A stretch of 32,770 nt of DNA from a virus. Location: the IMG/VR virus record IMGVR_UViG_3300030108_005652, positions 1 through 32,770 of that record. One strand, 5' to 3'. This document shows positions 5,952 through 15,906 of this stretch, piece after piece (position 1 is the first letter of the stretch; every line of letters begins with the position of its first letter). Below the pieces are notes generated by a model that was given only the letters and a program-made list of their open reading frames with translations, did not search any database and was not told the DNA's origin. A program made the translations under genes and the position numbers.

Positions 5952-7826
5952 ATGGCTATAAAAAAATTAAGCTTCAAAGCAGGTATTGACAGAGAAGGAA
6001 CCGCTTACGATTCAGAGGGTGGTTGGTTTGACTGTAACTTAGTAAGATTTAGATTTGGTCGACCAGAAAAATTTGGTGGTTGGCAAAAACTTACAAGTGA
6101 CACATATCAAGGGACAGCTAGAGCCTTACATAACTGGATAAGTAACACAGGTGAAAAATATTTAGGGGTTGGTACAAATCTAAAATATTATGTTGAGTTC
6201 GGCGGTACTTTTGCTGATATAACACCAATTCGTAAAACTTCTACAGATAGCATTACTTTTGGTGCAACAAATGGTTCTAGCACCATAACTGTGACTGATA
6301 ACAGTCACGGCGCAGTAGCAGGTGATTTTGTTACTATAAGCGAAGCAGTTTCTTTGGGTGGCAACATAACAGCATCAGTTTTAAATACTGAACACCAAAT
6401 AGTTACAGTGCCAACCGCTAATACTTACACTATAACAGTATCAGCTACAGCTAATAGTTCTGATGCTACTTCAGGGGGAGGCGGTAGTGGTGTAGATGGT
6501 GTTTATCAAATAAACGTTGGTTTAGATGATTTTGTTGCTGGTACAGGTTGGGGCGTAAATGGGTGGAATACAGGGACTTGGGGCTCAACTAACTCTTTAT
6601 CTTCACTGAATCAACTTAGATTATGGTCACACGATAATTTTGGTGAAAATTTAATAATCAACGCAAGAGGGGGTTCCATTTACAGATGGGTAGAATCAGA
6701 CGGTACGGGCACAAGAGCTGTACAATTATCAACAGTAGGTAGTGCAAGTAAAGTGCCTACAGTAGGTTTGCAAGTTTTAACGTCAGAAACCGATAGGCAT
6801 TTGATAGTTTTAGGAGCAGATCCTATATCAGGCGGTAATAGGACTGGTACTATTGATCCTATGTTAGTTGCTTTTAGTGATCAAGAAAATGAAATAGAAT
6901 TCAATCCAACAGTAACAAATACAGCAGGTTCTGTCAGGTTATCGTCAGGTTCACAAATTATTGGTGGCGTAAAAGCAAGACAAGAAATAGTAATTTTTAC
7001 AGATACTTCTGTTTATAGTATGCAATTTATAGGGCCACCTTTTACTTTTTCTATAAATTTAATAGATAATTCTACTGGGTTGATTGGTCCCAAAGCTGCT
7101 ATAACAGCTCCTGGTGGTGTATTTTTTATGTCATACGATAGTTTTTATTTGTATAGTGGTGCAGTACAAAAAATACCTTGCTCGGTAAAAAACTTTGTAT
7201 TTAACGATCCTACTAACGGCCTTAACGTAGATCAAGCTTTTAAAATTTTTGCTTTTTCTAATAAAGAACACAACGAGGTCGGTTGGTTTTATCCTGGTAA
7301 AAAAGATTCAGATGGTAACACAAATTCAGAAATAAACCGTTATGTCATATATAATTATGAAGACGGTATTTGGTATTATGGACAGTTGGTGAGGACTGCT
7401 TGGTTGGACTCAGGAGTTGAACCTTTCCCACAAGCCGTCAAAGCCCCAAATTTATTTCAACACGAAGTAGGCTTTGATGACGACGGATCAGAAATGACTG
7501 GTGTATTTATAGAGTCAGCTGATATTGATGTAGAAGATGGAGAACAATTTGTTTTTGTAAGCAAACTCATACCTGATTTCAAATTTATATCAGAGCAAGA
7601 GGGTAATGTAAAACTAATTACAAAAACACGTAATTTCCCTGGTGACTCACTCAGTCAAAGTTCTAGTTCAGTAATCACCCCGTCTACACAACAAGCGTTC
7701 ATCAGATCAAGAGGCAGACAATTTGTCCTTAGAGTTGAATCTAATGATGGTGACGCTGGTAATATTGGAGCAGGATGGAGGTTAGGTGCTACTAGATTAG
7801 AACTTAGAAGCGACGGGAGAAGATAG
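5952..7826 (+). CDS. Tail nozzle / packaged-DNA stabilisation protein (P22 gp10-like)
   Basis: A 624-residue protein. It begins with AGIDREGTAYDSEGGWFDCNLVRFR and GRPEKFGGWQKL, a start I associate with a conserved tail protein of marine podoviruses. Beta-propeller-like repeats follow in the centre (EIVIFTDTSVYSMQFIGPPF, GLIGPKAAITAPGGVFFMS, DSFYLYSGAVQKIP). It ends in RQFVLRVES...GWRLGATRLELRSDGRR, resembling the closing strand of P22 gp10-type proteins. Residues about 95-180 look like an inserted Ig-like domain (SITFGATNGSSTITVTDNSH) followed by a Gly/Ser linker. The gene overlaps the giant fibre gene by one base (TAGTG). A nozzle or hub to which fibres attach fits both the fold and the place. 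There is no obvious ribosome site before ATG 5952. Confidence 0.7.
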   Translation: MAIKKLSFKAGIDREGTAYDSEGGWFDCNLVRFRFGRPEKFGGWQKLTSDTYQGTARALHNWISNTGEKYLGVGTNLKYYVEFGGTFADITPIRKTSTDSITFGATNGSSTITVTDNSHGAVAGDFVTISEAVSLGGNITASVLNTEHQIVTVPTANTYTITVSATANSSDATSGGGGSGVDGVYQINVGLDDFVAGTGWGVNGWNTGTWGSTNSLSSLNQLRLWSHDNFGENLIINARGGSIYRWVESDGTGTRAVQLSTVGSASKVPTVGLQVLTSETDRHLIVLGADPISGGNRTGTIDPMLVAFSDQENEIEFNPTVTNTAGSVRLSSGSQIIGGVKARQEIVIFTDTSVYSMQFIGPPFTFSINLIDNSTGLIGPKAAITAPGGVFFMSYDSFYLYSGAVQKIPCSVKNFVFNDPTNGLNVDQAFKIFAFSNKEHNEVGWFYPGKKDSDGNTNSEINRYVIYNYEDGIWYYGQLVRTAWLDSGVEPFPQAVKAPNLFQHEVGFDDDGSEMTGVFIESADIDVEDGEQFVFVSKLIPDFKFISEQEGNVKLITKTRNFPGDSLSQSSSSVITPSTQQAFIRSRGRQFVLRVESNDGDAGNIGAGWRLGATRLELRSDGRR

Positions 7827-10800
7827 TGGCTAAACTGCTACAAACTAATTTACCCTTTGCTCAAGGCCCTAATGTCACATCTGAGACCTTCAACCAACTT
7901 GTAAGGGTCTTAGAAATAAATTTAGGCTCGGTTGATCCTGATAACACTTTACAGCTGACCACGGCTGAAAGAGACACTCTGAACTTTAATATAGGTCAGA
8001 TCATCTATAACACTTCTACTACGACTTTACAGTATTGGGATGGTTCTGCTTTTCAAAACATATCATCTACAGGTGCTATCACATTAAACATAACAGATGG
8101 TTCCAGCAGTATTGCAATAGATCTATTTAGTGAAACTCTATCCTTGCTAGGGGGTACAGGATTAACCGCTACAGCTTCAGGTAATGGTGTTACTTTTGCA
8201 ATAGATTCTACAGTAGCAACTTTAGTAGGATCTCAAACTTTAACCAACAAGACTATAGATGTTGATAATAATACATTATCAAATATAGAAATAGATAACT
8301 TCAAAGCTTCTGCTATTGTGACAGAATCAGAGGGTATTGCATCCAACGATAATGATACTAGTGTACCGACCTCTGCTGCTGTTAAAGACTTTGTAGATAC
8401 ACAAATAACTGCCGAGGATTTAGATGTTACTGACGGTTCTGCTAGTATAGCGATCGACCTTAACAGCGAAGTATTAGGTATTTTAGGTGGTACAGGTCTG
8501 ACTTCTAGTGCATCAGGTAATAACGTTACTCTTTCTGTTGATGCTGCACAATCTCAAATAACAACTGTAGGTACGTTAGATTCTGGTGCAATTAGTTCTG
8601 GTTTTGGTGCAATAGATATCGGCTCTTCAAACTTGACCGCTACGGGCACTATTTCGTTAGGAGCTACTTCTTTCAACGATAACAATATTACAAACGTAGG
8701 TTCTATTGCTCTAGACACAATTACTAATGATGGTACAGATATTACGTTAGATTCTGGTGGCGATATTATTTTAGATGCAGACGGCGCAGACATTTTGTTA
8801 AAAGATGCTGGGACAACCTTTGGTGAGCTAACTAATTCTTCGAGTGATTTTATAATTAAATCTAGTGTTAATAATAAAGATATTATCTTCAAAGGTGTTG
8901 ACGATAGTAGTGCTATAACTGCTCTGACATTAGATATGTCTGATGCCGGTTCAGCAACTTTTGCTAGTAATGTCACTATTTCAGGCAATCTAACGGTTTC
9001 AGGTACCACTACAACTATTAACACTACTAACTTAGAAGTTAAAGACAAGAACATAACTTTAAATTTTGGTGCTGGAGATACCTCGTCTAACGCTAACGGT
9101 GCAGGTATAACCATACAAGACGCAGTAAGTGCATCAACAGACGCTACTATCTTGTGGGATAGTACAAACGACGAGTTTGATTTTTCACACAAAATTACCA
9201 CACCATCTATACAGACATCAGGTGCATCTACTATTGATGAACTGACAGTTTCTAATGACACGAACTTAAGTGGTGGTTTGGATGTAGCTGGTGATGTCAC
9301 TATAGCTGATAAACTAGGACATACAGGCGATAGCAACACTTTTTTTAGATTTCCTAGTGCCGATACAGTAACAATAGAAACAGCAGGATCGGAAGCTTTT
9401 AGAGTAGATAGTTCGCAACTAGTAGGGATTGGCACAACGTCACCCAGCCAACCTTTAACAGTTAAAGCAGACAATACAAGTGCTAAATCTATAGCTTTAA
9501 TTTCAAGAGATGCTAATGATGTAGCAGGTTTACAATTTGTTAAAACTAATGGCAATCAAAATGCTCTTGTAGATGTGACAGGTGAGAATCTAAGATTTTA
9601 CACAGGCACTACAGAACGTATAAGAATAGACAGTTCAGGCAACTTGGGTATCGGAACTACTTCGCCTTCACAAAAGTTAGAAGTTGCTGGAGTTATACAA
9701 GCAACTGCTAATGGTTTATCAGAAAAACATTTCACTTTAGTAGATTCAGCTAACACTTCTATAAGTGCAAACATCTATCACGATAACGGGATTATGTCGA
9801 TTGAATCTAATAATAATACCGCAGCTGGACAAATTGTTTTTAAAAGAAGAACATCAAGTACAACAGTAGAATCTGCTAGATTTGATGCTTCTGGTAACTT
9901 GGGTATAGGTACTTCATCACCTTCTACTAAGTTGGATGTAAGTGGTGATATAAAAACTAGTGGAGAGTTACAAACAGCCGCTATAGGTTTTACAGATGGC
10001 GATAACGCTATGACTATAGCTGACGGAGGTGCAGTAACCTTTCCACAAGCAGCAGTTTTCTCTAGTGGTATGTCAGGGACATTATCAACCGCTGCTCAGC
10101 CGAACATAACAAGCCTGGGTACACTAACAACTCTTACTGTTGATGATATAACTATTAATGGTTCTACTATTTCTGATGGTGGCACTATAACTATAGACGC
10201 TGCAACAAATATTGTATTAGATGCAGACAACGGCCAAATAACTTTCAAAGATGGTGGCACTACAATAGGAACGTTTAGTAATTCATCCTCAGACTTTATC
10301 ATCAAATCGAATGTTGCAGATAAAGATATCAAATTTAATGGGGTAGACGATAGCAGTACAATTACAGCCCTTACTCTTGATATGTCAGCTTCAGGAGCGG
10401 CTATTTTTAACAATCAAGTTACTATAGGATCAGGCTCTAATTTAGTTAATGCTGGTAACATGACTATTGATGTCGCAGGGGATCTCACCCTAGATGCAGA
10501 CGGTGGGGATATTATATTTAGTGATGGCGGTAGTGAAAAAGCTAGATTTAACGCAGGAAACTTAGGAATTGGCACAACCAGCCCTAGCAAATTACTTCAT
10601 ATGACAGGTTCGGCAGCCCAAATTAGAATTGAAGATAGCGATGGTACGAATCAAATAGCAGATATAGCTAGTGATTCAGGTGATATGCTTATTACAAGCA
10701 GAAACAATACCTCAAACGGACAAATACGTTTTAGAAGATATAACGGCACTACAGTCTCAGAATCTGCTAGGTTCGACAGTTCAGGTCGTTTAGCTGTAGG

Positions 10801-13426
10801 TATATCTAGTTCTGGTGGTGGTGTTGCTACCTTCTTTGGTACAGGTACAGGCGCAGAAGCGAAAGTACAAATTGAGGGTGAGGGTGGTGCTGATCCATTT
10901 ATAAACTTCTTAGTCAACAACACTACACATTTTTCTATGGGCTTAGATGATAGTGATGGTGACAAGTTCAAAATAGCTAATCATTCCGCACTAACTTCTA
11001 GTGTAGCTCTGACAATAGACACTTCAGAAAACGTAGGTATCGGCACAACCAGTCCTAGTTCCGCTCTACACGTTAAAGGTGGCAGCACATCAACACCATC
11101 TGACTTTAGTGCTTTTATATCTAACGCTACGTTTAGGTCTGTTGTAAACCATTCTAATGAATATGGTTTGTATATGGGTTACGCTAATTCTTCGACAGAT
11201 GCTTGTGCTATTCAAGCTGGTCGATCTAATGGTACAACTGATCCTTTACTATTGAATCCTTATGGTGACAACGTAGGAATCGGCACAACCTCTCCTTCTT
11301 CTAAATTAGATGTAGAGGGCACTATTGAATCTACCGCTAACGGACAATCTACTCCGCAATTTTTACTAAGAGATTCTAACTCTACTTCTAGTACGGCTCA
11401 AATCACACACGATAACGGCGTAATGACAATATCATCTGGTAATAACACATCAACAGGTGCGTTGGTCTTTTCTAAATTCAACACAAGTGGAGCATTCGAA
11501 AGCGCTAGGTTCGATACATCAGGCAACTTAGGAATCGGCAATACCTCACCCTCTTCTTTTTGGGGTCAAGCAAATAAATTAGTGCTTGATGCAAGTGGTA
11601 ATACTGGTATGACCATAAAATCCACTTCTTCTGGTAATGGCAGAATTGTCTTTACCGACCAATCAAGCAGTAATCCTGGGTTAAGTGATGGTGGTCAAAT
11701 ACATTATGATCACTCTGCTGACGATATGAAATTCAGAACTGCTGGTGCTGATAGAGTCACAATAGACAGTTCAGGTCGTGTCTTAGTAAATTCATCTACA
11801 GCAGTTACAACAGGAACAACAGGTAAATTACAACTCAACGGTACAGATAATTCAGGTTCTACTTTCACTATAGGAAGGTTTAGTGCAAACGCTAATTCTC
11901 CAGCACTTAATTTTGTTAAATCTAGAAATGGTACTGTTGGTAGTAATACTGTTGTGCAAGATGGTGATAATCTAGGTGAAATTACTTTCTACGCTTCAGA
12001 CGGTTCTGATACAGCTTCATCAGCAGCTAAGATAATGGCAGAAGTAGATGGTACGCCTGGAAGTAACGATATGCCTGGTAGGATTGGATTTTTCACTACT
12101 GCTGATGGTGCATCTAGTCCTACTGAACGAATGAGACTTGATAGTTCAGGCAACGTCGGTATTGGCACAACCAGTCCTGCTGTTCCATTTCATGTTGCTA
12201 ATTCAGGCTTTACTTGTGCAAGATTTGAAAGACCATCAGTAAGTGGTGGTGGAGTAGCTATAGAGTTAAAAAATGGTGATGGCAATATATGGAAGATAGC
12301 ACAAGGTGGTTCCGAAGAATTTGGGATATATAGTGGTAGCACTTTTGGTGAACAGTTTACCATACTGTCAAATGGAAATGTTGGTATTAACACAACCAGT
12401 CCTGCTGAGAAGCTAGAAGTTGCAGGTTCCATAAAATCTACTGCTCGTGCTATAGCTGGTAGCTCTACTGCTGGTGTTACGTTATCTTATGATTCCTCTA
12501 ACTCCATAGCTAAGTTAGAAACGTGGACATCTAAGCCATTCAGTATAGAAACAGCAGGAGCAGAACGTTTAAGGATTCACTCAGGTGGTTCTGTTTCAAT
12601 AGGCAGTACAACATCAAGCGGTAAATTATTTGTTAATGGAAATCTAAGGGTAGATGGTGCGTATAAATTAAATGATTTTGGCAATAATGTTATCGAACAA
12701 AGCGGTACAACCGTAAGTATTGGTGATGTTAGTGAAAACGACAACACAATACTTCTAACAGGTTATGGTGCGACCTCAAAAATTGAGCTGAATGATGGCT
12801 TCATACCTATATCAACAAATGGTAGTGAACGTGTTAGGATTGATGGTTCAGGAAATCTATTTGTAGGTAAAACATCTTCTAACTCTGCGAACACAGGAGT
12901 TGAGGCGAAAAGTGGGGGGTTATTTAGTGCTACAAGGGCAGATAGTCCAGCAGGAATATTTAATCGTACTACCAGTAACGGACAACTTGTGCAATTTAGA
13001 AGAAACAATACAACTGTCGGTTCCGTTAGTGTGACAACTTCAGCGACCACATACAACACAACATCTGATGCTAGGTTAAAAAATGTAACTGGTTATGCTA
13101 GAGGTTTGAAAGTAATCAATAGGCTTAATCCAGTAGCTTTCAACTGGAAAGCAGATGGTAAAGCTGACGAAGGTCTGATAGCCCAAGAAGTAGAAAAAAT
13201 TGTACCTAATGCTGTAAATATAGAAGAAGATTACTATCAAATGGACTATAGCAAATTAGTCACGCCTTTAATAAAAGCTGTACAAGAGCAACAAGAACAG
13301 ATAGAAAAATTACAAAAAGACTCACATACCCCTAAAGGATTAGAGGATATGGATGGCTATAAAGATCTATTAGCCGTTATTGCTGATCTAAAAGCAGAAA
13401 TAAAAGAATTAAAGGAGAATAAGTAA
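7826..13426 (+). CDS. Giant repetitive tail fibre with C-terminal S74 self-cleaving chaperone
   Basis: An 1866-residue protein with a GTG start. It opens with LLQTNLPFAQGPNVTSETFNQLVRVLE, typical of the attachment end of fibre proteins. The long shaft is Gly/Ser/Asp-rich. It contains at least nine copies of a GNLGIGTTSPS-type unit, each usually preceded by RIDSSG, between nucleotides 9420 and 12420, plus a duplicated 80-residue module. The C-terminal domain from about residue 1747 is the intramolecular chaperone/Peptidase_S74 domain of endosialidase-type fibres: TTSDARLK with Ser1747 and Lys1752, LNPVAFNWKADGK, LIAQEVEKIVPNAV, YSKLVTPLIKAVQEQQEQIE. In this family the chaperone trimerises the fibre and then cleaves itself off at that serine. 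The coiled-coil end (EQQEQIEKLQKD) supports a trimer. Receptor specificity is unknown. Confidence 0.88.
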   Translation: MAKLLQTNLPFAQGPNVTSETFNQLVRVLEINLGSVDPDNTLQLTTAERDTLNFNIGQIIYNTSTTTLQYWDGSAFQNISSTGAITLNITDGSSSIAIDLFSETLSLLGGTGLTATASGNGVTFAIDSTVATLVGSQTLTNKTIDVDNNTLSNIEIDNFKASAIVTESEGIASNDNDTSVPTSAAVKDFVDTQITAEDLDVTDGSASIAIDLNSEVLGILGGTGLTSSASGNNVTLSVDAAQSQITTVGTLDSGAISSGFGAIDIGSSNLTATGTISLGATSFNDNNITNVGSIALDTITNDGTDITLDSGGDIILDADGADILLKDAGTTFGELTNSSSDFIIKSSVNNKDIIFKGVDDSSAITALTLDMSDAGSATFASNVTISGNLTVSGTTTTINTTNLEVKDKNITLNFGAGDTSSNANGAGITIQDAVSASTDATILWDSTNDEFDFSHKITTPSIQTSGASTIDELTVSNDTNLSGGLDVAGDVTIADKLGHTGDSNTFFRFPSADTVTIETAGSEAFRVDSSQLVGIGTTSPSQPLTVKADNTSAKSIALISRDANDVAGLQFVKTNGNQNALVDVTGENLRFYTGTTERIRIDSSGNLGIGTTSPSQKLEVAGVIQATANGLSEKHFTLVDSANTSISANIYHDNGIMSIESNNNTAAGQIVFKRRTSSTTVESARFDASGNLGIGTSSPSTKLDVSGDIKTSGELQTAAIGFTDGDNAMTIADGGAVTFPQAAVFSSGMSGTLSTAAQPNITSLGTLTTLTVDDITINGSTISDGGTITIDAATNIVLDADNGQITFKDGGTTIGTFSNSSSDFIIKSNVADKDIKFNGVDDSSTITALTLDMSASGAAIFNNQVTIGSGSNLVNAGNMTIDVAGDLTLDADGGDIIFSDGGSEKARFNAGNLGIGTTSPSKLLHMTGSAAQIRIEDSDGTNQIADIASDSGDMLITSRNNTSNGQIRFRRYNGTTVSESARFDSSGRLAVGISSSGGGVATFFGTGTGAEAKVQIEGEGGADPFINFLVNNTTHFSMGLDDSDGDKFKIANHSALTSSVALTIDTSENVGIGTTSPSSALHVKGGSTSTPSDFSAFISNATFRSVVNHSNEYGLYMGYANSSTDACAIQAGRSNGTTDPLLLNPYGDNVGIGTTSPSSKLDVEGTIESTANGQSTPQFLLRDSNSTSSTAQITHDNGVMTISSGNNTSTGALVFSKFNTSGAFESARFDTSGNLGIGNTSPSSFWGQANKLVLDASGNTGMTIKSTSSGNGRIVFTDQSSSNPGLSDGGQIHYDHSADDMKFRTAGADRVTIDSSGRVLVNSSTAVTTGTTGKLQLNGTDNSGSTFTIGRFSANANSPALNFVKSRNGTVGSNTVVQDGDNLGEITFYASDGSDTASSAAKIMAEVDGTPGSNDMPGRIGFFTTADGASSPTERMRLDSSGNVGIGTTSPAVPFHVANSGFTCARFERPSVSGGGVAIELKNGDGNIWKIAQGGSEEFGIYSGSTFGEQFTILSNGNVGINTTSPAEKLEVAGSIKSTARAIAGSSTAGVTLSYDSSNSIAKLETWTSKPFSIETAGAERLRIHSGGSVSIGSTTSSGKLFVNGNLRVDGAYKLNDFGNNVIEQSGTTVSIGDVSENDNTILLTGYGATSKIELNDGFIPISTNGSERVRIDGSGNLFVGKTSSNSANTGVEAKSGGLFSATRADSPAGIFNRTTSNGQLVQFRRNNTTVGSVSVTTSATTYNTTSDARLKNVTGYARGLKVINRLNPVAFNWKADGKADEGLIAQEVEKIVPNAVNIEEDYYQMDYSKLVTPLIKAVQEQQEQIEKLQKDSHTPKGLEDMDGYKDLLAVIADLKAEIKELKENK
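8729..8962 (+). repeat. Fibre module copy 1 (about 80 residues)
   Basis: Encodes DITLDSGGDIILDADGADI and, further on, SSDFIIKSSVNNKDI and ALTLDMSDAGSATF. The same sequence of motifs recurs at 10157-10408, about 1.4 kb downstream. The DNA has drifted but the protein order is kept. Confidence 0.75.
10157..10408 (+). repeat. Fibre module copy 2 (about 80 residues)
   Basis: Encodes TITIDAATNIVLDADNGQ and, further on, SSDFIIKSNVADKDI and ALTLDMSASGAAIF, matching the module at 8729-8962. A shorter third echo (DLTLDADGGDIIFSDGG) follows at about 10478-10528. Confidence 0.75.
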
Positions 13427-13430
13427 TTTA

Positions 13431-13460
13431 TTGAAGTAGCCTAATAATAGGTGGTAGAAT
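13431..13460 (+). promoter_or_regulatory. Possible extended -10 promoter before the internal virion genes
   Basis: TTGAAG at 13431-13436, an 18-base spacer, and TAGAAT at 13455-13460 preceded by TGG (extended -10 form TGn). AAGGAAAAG at 13461-13469 is a good ribosome site for ATG 13472. This is one of the few gaps in the virion gene run, so an internal promoter here is reasonable, but it is only a pattern match. Confidence 0.4.
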
Positions 13461-13471
13461 AAGGAAAAGTT

Positions 13472-14809
13472 ATGAACAACGGTTTACAAGCACTAGCTAA
13501 GTATGGCAGAAATGGAGATACAGAGTTAGCACACGTTACAGTAGGTGAAATAGTCTTACCACCTAGCATATTCGCTGAAGATAAAAATTTACAAAACAAA
13601 ATAGAAAAAAAACTTTCTAAGCTTGATACAAACTTAGGTGAAAGAACCGTAGGGTCTGCTTTAGTTTCTTACAATCCTAATACTGGTTTGCAAGAATTTT
13701 TTCTAAAAAGTCTATTTAAAAAAGTAAAAAAAGGTGTAAGTAGCTTATGGAAAGGTGTAAAAAAAGTTATAGATCCTGTAGCAAAAGTAGCAAGATTCAT
13801 TCCAGGTCCTTGGCAACCAGCAGCAAATATATATGTTAAAGGTAAAGCAGCTTTAGATATAGTGAAAGGCGAGGGTGGTCTAGGTGATTTAGCTACGCTA
13901 TTTACTGGTTCGAATGTTTTGGGCAAAGGTGGTGATTTAGCTACATTTGCTGACAAAGGCTTTCAATTTGGTGATTACGGTAGTGCTTTGCGATCAGGAT
14001 TAGGTAATTTCTTTGGTGGTAGTGCTGAATATACAATACAACCTGGTGATAAACTATCAGATATAGCGACAAAAAGTGGCGTTAGTGAAGATGCCTTAGC
14101 AGCAGCTAATAATATTGTAAATCGTGATTTGATAATTAAGGGTAACACTTTGACTATACCAAAATCAGGTAATTTTTTGAGTAACTTTTTTTCAGGTGAT
14201 CCGAATTATGATCCTGCAACCGGTAAAGGTCAAAGCCGTTTAGGTATGATAGAAGACTTTTTTAAAGGAGATAGAGAAGGTGAGGGTAGTTTCTTTGGAC
14301 GTAAAACACCTGATTTTATTAAAAATATAGAAGATGAGTTAAAAGATTCATTTAATCCTGCAAAAGGCGGTATAGATCCCAAATTGTTTGCTGCTTCTAT
14401 GGCGTATGGCCAAGCAATAAAAAAAGCAGCTGAAAAAGAAGCAGAAGGTATGAAAGATATAAGACAATCTTTAAGACCGGATTTATTACAACGCCCTATT
14501 TTTGGTAGCGGCGGTTTTAATTTAGGATTCGCTGAAGGCGGTAAAGTTTATTCTGATGATGAGGTTTTAGACATGCGTTTAGGTGGTGAATCAGCTGGAC
14601 CTGGTACTGGCACATCAGACGATATACCTGCTATGCTATCAGATGGAGAGTTTGTTATGACAGCAAAAGCTGTTCGTGGTGCAGGTACCGTTAAAGTCAA
14701 AAAAGGTAAAGATGGTCTGTTATCTTTTGTGAAGAGTGGCAAACCAAGCAGAGATAAAGGTTCAGACAATATGATGGTTATGATGAAATATTTTGAAGGA
14801 GAAGCATAA
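13472..14809 (+). CDS. LysM-containing internal virion protein
   Basis: A 445-residue protein with three recognisable parts. Residues about 78-113 form a basic amphipathic segment (LFKKVKKGVSSLWKGVKKVI) that could interact with membranes or DNA. Residues about 187-231 form a LysM domain (YTIQPGDKLSDIATKSGVS, then AANNIVN and NTLTIPK), the peptidoglycan-binding fold. Near the C-terminus, GTSDDIPAMLSDGEFVMTAK is a motif I recall in many phage virion/ejection proteins. It starts at ATG 13472 with a good ribosome site, and its stop overlaps the next ATG. It is the first of four large genes that look like the ejectosome set of podoviruses. A role in crossing the cell wall during DNA ejection is inferred from LysM and context. 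Confidence 0.75.
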   Translation: MNNGLQALAKYGRNGDTELAHVTVGEIVLPPSIFAEDKNLQNKIEKKLSKLDTNLGERTVGSALVSYNPNTGLQEFFLKSLFKKVKKGVSSLWKGVKKVIDPVAKVARFIPGPWQPAANIYVKGKAALDIVKGEGGLGDLATLFTGSNVLGKGGDLATFADKGFQFGDYGSALRSGLGNFFGGSAEYTIQPGDKLSDIATKSGVSEDALAAANNIVNRDLIIKGNTLTIPKSGNFLSNFFSGDPNYDPATGKGQSRLGMIEDFFKGDREGEGSFFGRKTPDFIKNIEDELKDSFNPAKGGIDPKLFAASMAYGQAIKKAAEKEAEGMKDIRQSLRPDLLQRPIFGSGGFNLGFAEGGKVYSDDEVLDMRLGGESAGPGTGTSDDIPAMLSDGEFVMTAKAVRGAGTVKVKKGKDGLLSFVKSGKPSRDKGSDNMMVMMKYFEGEA

Positions 14810-15906
14810 TGGCAGAGATAACTGATGTAGAAGCCGTTTCGAGTCCAATTCCAGATTTTAGTGAAAACCCTGTAGTGGGCGTAGACCCACGATTGGTTAG
14901 TCAAACAGGTATAGAAGATATTGGTGATCCTTTATTAAGACAGTTGTATTTTGGTACAGCTGACAGTCCAGGATTTTTTGATCAAGTACAAAGTGTCGGT
15001 CAAAACATTTCATCTATGTTGCCTGCTGGTTTGGGCATGTATTTGCCTTTTTTAGAGCGAGCACAATTACTAAGTGCATTAGAAGCATCCCCAGTTACCG
15101 CAGCTGATATTGGACAATTTTACGATCCTTTCGAAGATATGGTCGTGCAACAAACTATAGATGATGTTTTAAAGCAAGCAGCCATAGAAGATAATATAGC
15201 AAGAGCACAAGCAATAGGACAAGCAGGTGAAGGAGCTTTTGGTTCTCGAGGACGTCTACAAGCAAGCGAAAGAGCTGAGGCTATTGGTCGTGGTTTAGGC
15301 GCAGTATTACCCGAAATAAGATCACGAGGTTTTAGTGATGCTCTTAGTAATGTTTTTAATCAAAGAAGTTTGTTTGGTCGTGGTGCAGATTTTTCGTCAG
15401 ATTTAGCATCTTTAGCACCCAGTTTGTTTGAGCGAGATGCTTTTAGGCAACTAGCGTTATTACAAGGGATAGGTAGCTTATTGCCAGGTTATAGCCCTAC
15501 CACATCACGAATACAAAGCGAATATGGTATACCACCTGACCCAACGGCCTTAGGTCTAGGAGCTGGGTTAGGTTTCTTTAATCTATTTAGACAAAAAGAT
15601 TATGATCCTAGATTAAATCCTGAAACTTATATTTATGAAAAACAAAAAGAACCTGAAAAACCAATGGATTATGTTGGAGACGTGCTAAAGGCAGCCTTTG
15701 GTAACAGAGAAAATACTGGGACGGGTTTTGGTTTTTTCGGTAGCAAGCCAACAGATTCCGGTGAATCAGGAACCGGTTTAGGATCGATTTTCCCAAGCTC
15801 TTCTATAGATACCGTTTTTAATATTGCGAAACCAAAAAGTTCCTCTGCAAATCCTTTTGCCGGTGGCAGCTTTAACTATAGCCCATTTGGGGGAGGTTTC
15901 GGTTAA
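14809..15906 (+). CDS. Internal virion protein, Gly-rich C-terminus
   Basis: A 365-residue protein. It has an acidic/proline-rich start, then a long helical centre (FYDPFEDMVVQQTIDDVLKQ, AAIEDNIARAQAIGQAGEGA, FGSRGRLQASERAEAIGRGL). The tail is Gly/Phe/Ser-rich (TGTGFGFFGSK, NPFAGGSFNYSPFGGGFG). The helical centre is of a type conserved in marine podovirus internal proteins that follow the LysM or lytic protein gene. It shares one-base overlaps with both neighbours (TAATG), indicating tight coexpression. The Gly/Phe tail is probably disordered. I infer a core or ejection role; no enzymatic motif is visible. Confidence 0.65.
   Translation: MAEITDVEAVSSPIPDFSENPVVGVDPRLVSQTGIEDIGDPLLRQLYFGTADSPGFFDQVQSVGQNISSMLPAGLGMYLPFLERAQLLSALEASPVTAADIGQFYDPFEDMVVQQTIDDVLKQAAIEDNIARAQAIGQAGEGAFGSRGRLQASERAEAIGRGLGAVLPEIRSRGFSDALSNVFNQRSLFGRGADFSSDLASLAPSLFERDAFRQLALLQGIGSLLPGYSPTTSRIQSEYGIPPDPTALGLGAGLGFFNLFRQKDYDPRLNPETYIYEKQKEPEKPMDYVGDVLKAAFGNRENTGTGFGFFGSKPTDSGESGTGLGSIFPSSSIDTVFNIAKPKSSSANPFAGGSFNYSPFGGGFG

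Noticed and set aside
8554-9555. A 333-residue open frame on the minus strand
   Set aside because: It lies wholly inside the giant fibre gene. Its Ser/Val/Leu-rich product is the mirror of the Gly/Ser/Asp repeats, and it has no ribosome site or domain.
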